DNA of 14,642 nt from an uncultured Flavobacteriales bacterium. GTDB lineage: Bacteria > Bacteroidota > Bacteroidia > Flavobacteriales > UBA1820. The DNA is taken from the NCBI GenBank assembly GCA_938023515.1, contig CALJDR010000061.1:1-14642 (forward strand), given 5' to 3'. A program made the translations under genes and the position numbers. Shown piece by piece: positions 1-6,118 of the stretch (positions are counted from its first letter, which is position 1; each line of letters opens with the position of its first letter). Under the pieces are notes generated by a model that saw only the letters and a program-made list of their open reading frames with translations, was not told the origin of the DNA and searched no databases.

Positions 1-20
1 CCGCAAGGCTGTTTTCTTTG

Positions 21-52
21 CCACTTTCTTTTGAGCCAGCAAAAGAAAGTGG
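21..52. repeat. Perfect inverted repeat at left edge
   Basis: A 13-base arm at 21-33 (CCACTTTCTTTTG) pairs perfectly with 40-52 across a 6-base loop (AGCCAG). No T-tract of useful length follows on the + strand (AATAAAAGG), so it is not a textbook terminator for a + strand gene; it could act as one for an unseen gene, or be a copy of a dispersed palindromic repeat. Its place at the very edge fits a repeat at which an assembly stopped. The rest of 1-205 is AT-rich and holds no gene I can support. Confidence 0.6.
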
Positions 53-205
53 AATAAAAGGACGAAAAATAAATAACGAAATATGTCTTTTTTTAGAAGC
101 AAAAACAAAACGATAATCCTCGTACCGGATCTGTGACAAGCGTCCCGGTATAATCCCTTATGAATTATCGACATTTGTCCAATCCCTAAAAAAAGAAAAC
201 AAAAA

Positions 206-1075
206 ATGAAAAATATTAAAGGCGTCATTTACGCGCTCGTTTCCTCTTCGACATTCGGCCTGATCCCGCTCTTTTCCATACCCATCATCCTCAGCGGGGC
301 GATGGCCGTACCGTCACTCCTGTTCTACCGCTTCGCTTTCGCTACCCTGGCTATGGCCCTGGCGGGCATCGTACTGCGAAAAAGCTTCCGGATAAAGCCC
401 CTGATGCTGCTCAAGATATCGGTACTCGGTATCTTCTATGCTTCCACCTCGATGGGACTTACCCTATCTTACGAATATATCCCCAGCGGCGTGGCCACCA
501 CGATCCATTTCCTGTACCCGGTGCTGGTGACGATGATCATGGTCACTTTCTTCGGGGAGAAAAAATCCCGCACCCTCATCCTGGCTGCGGCCTTGTCTAT
601 CATCGGCGTGGCGCTGCTCAGCTGGGGGGAAGGCGAGATCAAGATCAAAGGGCTGCTGCTGGTATTGCTTACCGTGGTCACCTATGCCACTTACATCGTC
701 GGGGTGAACCAGTCGGGCGTGGAAGAGACCGACCCGGTCGTCCTCACCTTTTACGTATTCGTGGCCTCGACAGTCATGTTCGCCCTGTATGGCGCATTCA
801 CCTCGGGGATAGAACCCATCCGGGATTCCTCCACGCTATTCGGCCTTTTGATGCTGGCCCTGCTGCCCACGGTTATTTCGGATTTCACGCTTATTCTGGC
901 TGTGAAATACGTAGGCTCGACCGTCACAGCGATCCTGGGTTCGATGGAACCGCTGGTGGCCGTACTGGTGGGCGTATTTTATTTTTCGGAACGGTTCGGC
1001 TGGGAAAGTGTCCTGGGGCTGGCCCTGGTGATCATCGCTGTGACAATGGTAGTGAAACGGCAGTCGAAAAGGTAA
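206..1075 (+). CDS. EamA/DMT-family membrane transporter
   Basis: This 289-residue protein is almost wholly hydrophobic, with about ten membrane segments arranged as two repeats of roughly 140 residues (about 5-140 and 148-285). That is the architecture and usual length of EamA (drug/metabolite transporter superfamily) permeases. Typical features are the N-terminal stretch running through 'SSSTFGLIPLFSIP', the first-repeat end 'GVALLSWGEGEIK', and the second-repeat end 'LGSMEPLVAVLVGVFYFSE' with the conserved E-P and a C-terminal basic tail. It should sit in the inner membrane and export or import a small metabolite; the substrate cannot be told from sequence. The ATG at 206 follows an A-rich stretch without a Shine-Dalgarno, normal for Bacteroidota. 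It is followed after 116 bases by the CoA-transferase gene on the same strand, which appears to have its own promoter, so the two need not be one operon. Confidence 0.9.
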   Translation: MKNIKGVIYALVSSSTFGLIPLFSIPIILSGAMAVPSLLFYRFAFATLAMALAGIVLRKSFRIKPLMLLKISVLGIFYASTSMGLTLSYEYIPSGVATTIHFLYPVLVTMIMVTFFGEKKSRTLILAAALSIIGVALLSWGEGEIKIKGLLLVLLTVVTYATYIVGVNQSGVEETDPVVLTFYVFVASTVMFALYGAFTSGIEPIRDSSTLFGLLMLALLPTVISDFTLILAVKYVGSTVTAILGSMEPLVAVLVGVFYFSERFGWESVLGLALVIIAVTMVVKRQSKR

Positions 1076-1113
1076 AAAGGCATAATTAATTACCAATCTT
1101 GCAAACTTTTGAC

Positions 1114-1121
1114 TAATTTTG
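1114..1121 (+). promoter_or_regulatory. Possible Bacteroidota promoter -7 element
   Basis: TAATTTTG matches the Bacteroidota -7 consensus TAnnTTTG exactly and lies 70 bases upstream of the CoA-transferase start. A good -33 TTTG at the usual 19-21 base spacing is not visible, so this is a half-match in an AT-rich intergenic stretch. Confidence 0.4.
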
Positions 1122-1191
1122 CATGCCTATATCGAGACTATAACCTATTTCGAAGAAACCATAAACTCACACAACAAAAAAGTTCTATAAA

Positions 1192-2694
1192 ATGTCTTAC
1201 AAATTCATTTCGGCCGAAGATGCCGCCATGCTCATCGAGAACGATTACAACATCGGTTTCAGCGGCTTCACGGCTGCCGGAAGCCCTAAAGCCGTATCGG
1301 AAGCACTGGCCAAAAGGGCCGTCAAGGAACATGAAGCGGGTCGTCCGTTCAAAGTAGGCGTCTTTACCGGCGCCTCGACGTCCGACCACCTGGACGGTGC
1401 GTTAGCCCGGGCCGGAGCCATCAAATTCCGCACGCCGTACCAGTCCAACAAAGACCTGCGCAGCGCGCTGAACAAAGGAGAGGCTTCGTACTTCGATTAC
1501 CACCTGTCCCAGCTCGCACAGGACGTGCGCTACGGTTTCCTGGGGAACATTGACGTAGCCGTGATCGAGGCTTGCGACGTGACCCCGGAAGGAGAGATCA
1601 CCCTGACCTCCGGTGTGGGCAACTCCCCGACGTATGCGCGCCTGGCCAAAAAGATCATTATAGAGCTCAACAGCTACCACCCGAAAAGCCTGAAAGGCAT
1701 CCACGACCTTTACGAACCGGCCGACCCGCCTTACCGCCGCGAAATCCCTATCTACAAGCCTTCGGACCGCATCGGCGTTCCCACGCTCAAGGTAGACCCG
1801 GCCAAGATCGTCGGCATCGTGGAAACGAACGTATCGGACGGGGTAGCCCCTTTCTCGCCGTTGGACGACGTAACGCTGCAGATCGGTAAAAACGTAGCGG
1901 AATTCCTGGCCTCCGAGATGAAAGCCGGCCGGATTCCCGCCTCCTTCCTGCCTATCCAGTCCGGTGTGGGCAACATCGCCAACGCCGTACTCGGATGCCT
2001 GGGAGATAATCCGAATATTCCTCCGTTCGAAATGTACACCGAGGTGATACAGGACGCCGTAGTAGGCCTGATGGAGAAAGGCTCCTGCAAATTCGCCAGC
2101 GGATGCTCACTGACCCTGAGCGCCGACGCCATGCAGGAAGTGTATTCCAACCTGGACTTCTTCCGCGATAAGGTGGTGCTCCGCCCGCAGGAACTGTCCA
2201 ATAACCCCGAAGTCGTACGCCGACTGGGACTTATCACCATCAACACGGCTATCGAAGCCGATATCTTCGGAAACATCAATTCCACTCACATCATGGGCAA
2301 AAAGATGATGAACGGTATCGGCGGATCGGGCGACTTTACCCGCAATGCATACCTGTCTATCTTCACCACCCCGGCCGTGGCCAAAGACGGCAAAATATCG
2401 GCTATCGTGCCGATGGTGTCGCACCTGGACCACTCGGAACACTCCGTCAAGATACTCATCACGGAATACGGCGTAGCCGACCTGCGCGGCAAATCCCCGA
2501 GCGAACGCGCCAAAGAGATCATCGAAAAGGCCGTTCACCCGGATTACCGCGAACTGCTGTGGGATTACATGAAGCTTACCAAAGGATGCCACACGCCGGA
2601 ATGCCTGCAAAAAGCCCTTTCGTTCCATATTGCTTTTGAGAAAGAAGGCGATATGCACAAGGCGGACTTCAGCGGCGATTGCTGCGGGAAGTAA
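1192..2694 (+). CDS. Acetyl-CoA hydrolase/transferase family CoA-transferase
   Basis: This 500-residue cytoplasmic protein has the length and motifs of class I CoA-transferases of the succinyl-CoA:acetate / propionyl-CoA:succinate type. Visible are the start 'SAEDAAMLI', a glycine-rich loop SGVGNIANAV (257-266), the motif YTEVIQDAV with Glu284 in the position of the catalytic glutamate that forms the enzyme-CoA thioester, and a second glycine loop GIGGSGDFTRNA (375-386) that contributes the oxyanion hole in this family. It should transfer CoA between succinate and a short acyl-CoA. Propionyl-CoA:succinate exchange would be the last step of propionate formation, and acetyl-CoA exchange would give acetate plus succinyl-CoA; sequence alone does not decide. 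The methylmalonyl-CoA mutase genes 3.4 kb away on the other strand favour the propionate role. The C-terminus carries a CC pair (GDCCGK) of unknown meaning. A terminator follows 25 bases after the stop. Confidence 0.93.
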   Translation: MSYKFISAEDAAMLIENDYNIGFSGFTAAGSPKAVSEALAKRAVKEHEAGRPFKVGVFTGASTSDHLDGALARAGAIKFRTPYQSNKDLRSALNKGEASYFDYHLSQLAQDVRYGFLGNIDVAVIEACDVTPEGEITLTSGVGNSPTYARLAKKIIIELNSYHPKSLKGIHDLYEPADPPYRREIPIYKPSDRIGVPTLKVDPAKIVGIVETNVSDGVAPFSPLDDVTLQIGKNVAEFLASEMKAGRIPASFLPIQSGVGNIANAVLGCLGDNPNIPPFEMYTEVIQDAVVGLMEKGSCKFASGCSLTLSADAMQEVYSNLDFFRDKVVLRPQELSNNPEVVRRLGLITINTAIEADIFGNINSTHIMGKKMMNGIGGSGDFTRNAYLSIFTTPAVAKDGKISAIVPMVSHLDHSEHSVKILITEYGVADLRGKSPSERAKEIIEKAVHPDYRELLWDYMKLTKGCHTPECLQKALSFHIAFEKEGDMHKADFSGDCCGK

Positions 2695-2718
2695 TTCCCT
2701 TGGATAAAGACCAAAAAG

Positions 2719-2750
2719 AGAGGCGTTCGAATGAACGCCTCTTATTTTTT
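2719..2750. terminator. Bidirectional terminator between convergent genes
   Basis: A nine-pair stem GAGGCGTTC (2720-2728) / GAACGCCTC (2733-2741) with a GAAT loop is followed on the + strand by TTATTTTTT. On the - strand the same hairpin is followed by a T-run, the complement of A2713-A2717. It lies 25 bases after the CoA-transferase stop and 13-22 bases past the GNAT stop, so it can end both convergent transcripts. Confidence 0.85.
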
Positions 2751-2762
2751 ATTCGATACTTA

Positions 2763-3236
2763 TCACAGCCTTCTCCTCATGAAATAGTTCTTCATGGATA
2801 TTGTACCTACCATTACCTCCTGTTCCTTTTCCACCCGGAATCCGCGCGTCTCGAAAAAGGACCGGGCCGTAATGCTCACTTCGGAGGTCATCTCTTTTGC
2901 CCCGGCACAAACGGCATGCTGCCTGGCCCGTTCCAAAAGGGCCGACGCGATCCCCCCACCCTGAAAACGGTAGTCCACGAACATCGAATGGAGGTAGCCC
3001 CTATCGTCTATCGAGGACACTCCGACTATTTCTCCGGCCGGATTCTCGGCGACAAAAAAAGCCAAACCGGCGCCAAACAGTTCTTTCCACCGGGCTGCCG
3101 AGGAAGCTCGGGCTGCCCACGCCGTAATTTGCGGCGGAGAATAGTCCTTGTTGTTCACCCGGACGATGGTTTCGCCCACCATGTGGGCCAAGGCCGCTGT
3201 ATCCTCGGAACGAGCTTCCCGGAGCGTGAATTTCAT
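2763..3236 (-). CDS. GNAT-family N-acetyltransferase
   Basis: This 157-residue protein has the length and layout of a single-domain GNAT. The acetyl-CoA pyrophosphate-binding motif A appears as 'MFVDYRFQGGGIASALLERA' (about 85-104), with R90-x-x-G93-x-G95 fitting the R/Q-x-x-G-x-G/A rule. It is followed by the motif B region 'ITARSFFETRGF' (122-133). The ending 'SMKNYFMRRRL' resembles YafP-like members, whose substrate is generally unknown. It should transfer an acetyl (or other acyl) group to an amine on a protein or small molecule. Its ATG overlaps the TGA of the upstream sirtuin gene in an ATGA arrangement, so the two are almost certainly co-transcribed and translationally coupled. A writer-eraser relation for protein lysine acylation is an inference; an antibiotic- or metabolite-acetylating role is equally possible. 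Confidence 0.9.
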   Translation of the reverse strand: MKFTLREARSEDTAALAHMVGETIVRVNNKDYSPPQITAWAARASSAARWKELFGAGLAFFVAENPAGEIVGVSSIDDRGYLHSMFVDYRFQGGGIASALLERARQHAVCAGAKEMTSEVSITARSFFETRGFRVEKEQEVMVGTISMKNYFMRRRL

Positions 3237-3931
3237 CTTTCCCCGTATTCTTCGATCAGCTTTTCAGCCAGCAGAGGCATCCCTTCGGCACTGCGCATTG
3301 GAATCTTTTCCACCGCCGCACCTACGGCCGCAGGGATATGCGGGTCCACCACGAATACCCTCGTGCCGTCCTTCACGTAATGGATCAGCGAAGCGGCGGG
3401 GTACACGGCCAGTGAAGTCCCGGCGATGACAAACAGATCGGCCGTAGAAACGATCCGTGCCGCCCGGTCGAACATGGGAACGGCCTCCCCGAAAAAAACG
3501 ACATGCGGACGGGCGAGCGCGCCGTCAGGCGCGCGGAGCTCTTTTGGCTGCTCCCAGCCTTCGAGGGGGAAAATAAGGTCCGGATCGCTCTGGCTGCGGA
3601 GTTTGGTAATCTCTCCGTGCAGGTGGGTCACGTCGGACGATCCGGCCCTTTCATGCAGGTCGTCGATATTTTGGGTCACTACCTGCACGTCGAAATATTT
3701 TTCCAGCCCGGCTATGGCCAGATGCCCGGCATTGGGCTGCTTCTCTAAGACTTCCTTCCGGCGGGCGTTATAAAAATCGACCACTGTATCCCGATTATCC
3801 AGAAGTGCCTGCGGGGTACAGACATCCTCTATCCGGTAATTGGCCCAAAGGCCGTCCGCATCGCGGAACGTAGCGATGCCGCTGTCGGCGCTCACCCCCG
3901 CTCCTGTAAAGACCACCAGTTTTTTTTTCAT
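3233..3931 (-). CDS. Sir2-family NAD-dependent protein deacylase (CobB-like)
   Basis: All catalytic sirtuin motifs are present in 232 residues: GAGVSADSGIATFR (10-23), TQNIDDLHERAG (86-97), the catalytic His105 in HLHG, PHVVFFGE (142-149) and GTSLAVYPAA (171-180). It should remove acyl groups from protein lysines using NAD+, releasing nicotinamide and O-acyl-ADP-ribose. Tyr54 and Arg57 in 'DFYNARRKE' match the Tyr-x-x-Arg pair that lets class III sirtuins (E. coli CobB, SIRT5) accept succinyl and malonyl groups. The segment between HLHGE and PHVV, where most sirtuins hold a four-cysteine zinc site, contains no cysteine; the whole protein has only Cys38. Related bacterial sirtuins can lack the zinc site, so the protein need not be inactive. 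The gene lies 44 bases downstream of the oxidoreductase gene and overlaps the GNAT gene by 4 bases. Confidence 0.93.
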   Translation of the reverse strand: MKKKLVVFTGAGVSADSGIATFRDADGLWANYRIEDVCTPQALLDNRDTVVDFYNARRKEVLEKQPNAGHLAIAGLEKYFDVQVVTQNIDDLHERAGSSDVTHLHGEITKLRSQSDPDLIFPLEGWEQPKELRAPDGALARPHVVFFGEAVPMFDRAARIVSTADLFVIAGTSLAVYPAASLIHYVKDGTRVFVVDPHIPAAVGAAVEKIPMRSAEGMPLLAEKLIEEYGER

Positions 3932-3975
3932 GTCTATCTGTTTTTAGCTTTTATGAATATAAAAAACATGACTCG

Positions 3976-4944
3976 TTACTCCAGCGTAACGACGATTTTC
4001 CCCTTCACTTTCCCTTCTTCCAACCGACGATGGGCCTGCGGGATCTGTTCGAACGGATAAGTGCAGTCTACCTGTGCTTTCAAACTCCCTTCGGCCAGCA
4101 TCCCGGCGATCTGCTGCATATCTTCCCCACTGGAATGCATCAGAATATGTTTATAATTCCGGATATTTTGCTGTTTCGCCACCCGGCCGGCCTCTTCTTT
4201 TTTATTAGATGGCAGCAGGATGATCGTTCCCTCGGGTTTAAGAACTTTCAGCGAACGGACGAAATTTTCCCCGCCGACCGTATCGAGAATAAAATCGACG
4301 TCTTTTACCTTATCTTCAAACCGATCCGTCCGGTAATCGATCACTTCGTCCGCGCCGAGATTTTTGACGAAATCCATGTCCTGTCCGGCGGCCGTAGCGA
4401 TGACATAGCATCCGAAATGCCTGGCAATCTGCACCGCGTAATTACCCACCCCTCCGGCTCCGCCGTGGATCAGAACTTTCTGTCCTTTCCGGATACACCC
4501 GTTATCGACGAGGGCCTGCCAGGCCGTCAGGGCCGACAACGTGGCTGCCGTTGCCTGCGCATGGGGTATATTGGTCGGTTTTTCGGCAAGTTGACCGGCA
4601 GGAACTGCCACGTACTCTGCATAGGTTTTTCCTGCACCGGGAAAATTGACGGTACCGAACACCTCGTCTCCCTCTTTAAAATCCTTTACCCCAAATCCTG
4701 CCTCAACGACCTCGCCGGACACATCCCACCCAAGTATCATGGGCTCTTCCCCGCTCAAAGCAAGGGCCTGCCCGCCACCCTGGCGAGTCTTTATATCTAT
4801 CGGGTTGATGCCTATGGCTTTCACACGGACAAGGACCTCTCCCGTCCCGGCTTCCGGCCGGGGAATGCTTTCAAGGGCAAAATTTTCCGGGCCTCCGAAC
4901 TGTTTCAGCGCCATAACGGTCATCGTGGTTATTTCCGCATTCAT
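3976..4944 (-). CDS. NADP-dependent MDR-family oxidoreductase (quinone reductase-like)
   Basis: This 322-residue protein is a medium-chain dehydrogenase/reductase of the quinone oxidoreductase branch. The GroES-like N-terminal domain contains 'EVLVRVKAIGINPIDIKTRQ' and 'LGWDVSGEVVEAG'; the Rossmann domain has the nucleotide loop HGGAGGVGNYAVQIA (160-174) and the family signature GADEVIDYRTD (197-207). The cysteine and histidine ligands of zinc alcohol dehydrogenases are absent, as expected for this branch, which reduces quinones or activated double bonds with NADPH. The substrate is unknown. The annotated ATG gives an unusually long lead; relatives often begin at a 'M(K)A(I/L)xxFGGPE' sequence, so Met8 or Met11 may be the true start. 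It is probably the first gene of a run that continues through the sirtuin and the GNAT. Confidence 0.88.
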   Translation of the reverse strand: MNAEITTMTVMALKQFGGPENFALESIPRPEAGTGEVLVRVKAIGINPIDIKTRQGGGQALALSGEEPMILGWDVSGEVVEAGFGVKDFKEGDEVFGTVNFPGAGKTYAEYVAVPAGQLAEKPTNIPHAQATAATLSALTAWQALVDNGCIRKGQKVLIHGGAGGVGNYAVQIARHFGCYVIATAAGQDMDFVKNLGADEVIDYRTDRFEDKVKDVDFILDTVGGENFVRSLKVLKPEGTIILLPSNKKEEAGRVAKQQNIRNYKHILMHSSGEDMQQIAGMLAEGSLKAQVDCTYPFEQIPQAHRRLEEGKVKGKIVVTLE

Positions 4945-4972
4945 AGTGATTATCGGTTTGGTTTAGTTCTAT

Positions 4973-5003
4973 TAAAGATAGGAATATTACGGCAAAAAAC
5001 AAA
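4973..5003 (-). promoter_or_regulatory. Possible promoter of the oxidoreductase-sirtuin-GNAT run
   Basis: Read on the - strand, TTTG (5003-5000), a 19-base spacer and TATCTTTA (4980-4973) fit the Bacteroidota -33/-7 pattern TTTG-N19-21-TAnnTTTG with one mismatch at the last base. It lies about 29 bases upstream of the oxidoreductase ATG. Confidence 0.4.
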
Positions 5004-5036
5004 AAACCGACGACCGCTTTATTTGAATTCCACACC

Positions 5037-5969
5037 TTAAAACAAGGAAGACTGATCGCTTCGCAGGCTTTTCACTGTCCTTTCTTTGACCACATCACCC
5101 TCCCCTATATTTCCTATGAGTAAAGGAGAATCCGCATCGTGTTTCTGCCGGTTGGATTGGACCATATTAGTCCTCTTTATCGCATAGCAATACACGCAGC
5201 CATTCAGGCAACTTTCGTACGTGCCGATATCGATGCTCTCTATACAATTGCAAATATCCCGCTGGTTGCGGTCTTTCCGGGCCGAAATAGGATACCCAGT
5301 AATACGTTCTACTAATTCTTTGTCGATACATGCCCCGCTCGGAATGCCCAAAGGGCGCAAATCGACCTTTACGGTACAGGTGTCCAAAGATATCGGGAGC
5401 CTGTCGATCATTTCCCTGAACGAAACGGCCATGTGGTCTATTTTCTGCCGTTCGAGGGGTTTTATTCCATGCCTGCCCATTGCATGGCGGATGTGGGAAT
5501 AATGGTCGATAAAACCGATCATGCATTTCTCCGTATGGTCTTTTAAAGCCTCGGCCAGACGGGAAAAGGCTTCCCTGTGGAAATCGACATCGTACTTTTC
5601 ATTGGTCAGGACAGGGTCGTAACGCCATATCACTTTTTCTTTCCCTATTTTATCGGAAAGCCGCTTAAATGTCTCTATCCGGACGGCAATGGACGGCAGA
5701 TTGACTTCTATATCCTCCCCATAAGGATTGAGGGTGAACTGAAAATAGTATTTATAATCCTGTAGTTCGTCCAGCCGGGGAATCATCGGGGCCGGGTTTT
5801 TCGTCCAAAAAACGATACAGTCCACCACCTGCGGGTCGAGGCTTACCCGGCTTATCATTTGCGGGTTGAACGGATTGGGGACGAGTACATATCCCTGCTT
5901 TATGCGGTTGAAAAACCACTTGGCATAAAAAGCGGGAATGTCCGTCCTCCGGCTGGCACTGATGATCAT
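5037..5969 (-). CDS. DUF1848 family protein, radical-SAM-like cysteine cluster
   Basis: This 310-residue protein opens with MIISASRRTDIPAFYAKWF, then VPNPFNPQ and 'DCIVFWTKNP' (50-59), the recognisable signature of DUF1848. The C-terminal part has five clustered cysteines: C240 and C242 in 'RDICNC', then C254, C258 and C261 in 'SCLNGCVYCYA'. The last three make a CX3CX2C pattern, the spacing that binds the 4Fe-4S cluster of radical SAM enzymes, but here near the C-terminus rather than the N-terminus. As I recall the Pfam description, it notes this resemblance; the function is not established. An iron-sulfur protein of the cytoplasm is likely. The gene is monocistronic by appearance: 92 bases separate its stop from the next ATG, and a weak promoter-like TATTTTAG (6012-6005) lies upstream. 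No clear terminator was seen after it. Confidence 0.85.
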   Translation of the reverse strand: MIISASRRTDIPAFYAKWFFNRIKQGYVLVPNPFNPQMISRVSLDPQVVDCIVFWTKNPAPMIPRLDELQDYKYYFQFTLNPYGEDIEVNLPSIAVRIETFKRLSDKIGKEKVIWRYDPVLTNEKYDVDFHREAFSRLAEALKDHTEKCMIGFIDHYSHIRHAMGRHGIKPLERQKIDHMAVSFREMIDRLPISLDTCTVKVDLRPLGIPSGACIDKELVERITGYPISARKDRNQRDICNCIESIDIGTYESCLNGCVYCYAIKRTNMVQSNRQKHDADSPLLIGNIGEGDVVKERTVKSLRSDQSSLF

Positions 5970-6063
5970 AACCTCTAAAATACGGTTTTATTCCCGGACT
6001 GCTCCTAAAATACATGTTACAAAAAATAAACAATAGCCATATGCAGACTTTCGGATAAAGGGC

Positions 6064-6093
6064 AAAAAAGCGCCTCCGTTTCCGGAGGCGCTT
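6064..6093 (-). terminator. Rho-independent terminator of mutAB
   Basis: On the - strand an 11-pair, GC-rich stem (6093-6083 with 6078-6068, core AAGCGCCTCCG and complement) with a four-base loop runs into a T-tract, the complement of A6064-A6069. It begins 26 bases after the mutB stop. The + strand side lacks a T-run, so it acts in one direction. Confidence 0.88.
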
Positions 6094-6118
6094 ACTTATC
6101 TGAATGTTATCCGCGCAA

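Noticed and set aside
2679..3429. + strand frames across the GNAT and sirtuin genes
   Set aside because: They are antisense to genes with clear motifs and their readings contain no recognisable domain.
4953..5010. TCGGTTT / AAACCGA inverted repeat around the oxidoreductase promoter
   Set aside because: The seven-base arms are separated by 44 bases with no further pairing; chance is a sufficient explanation.
4030..5040. A 336-codon + strand frame opposite the MDR oxidoreductase
   Set aside because: It overlaps a gene with a clear Rossmann motif and family signatures; the reading has no domain and no start context of its own.
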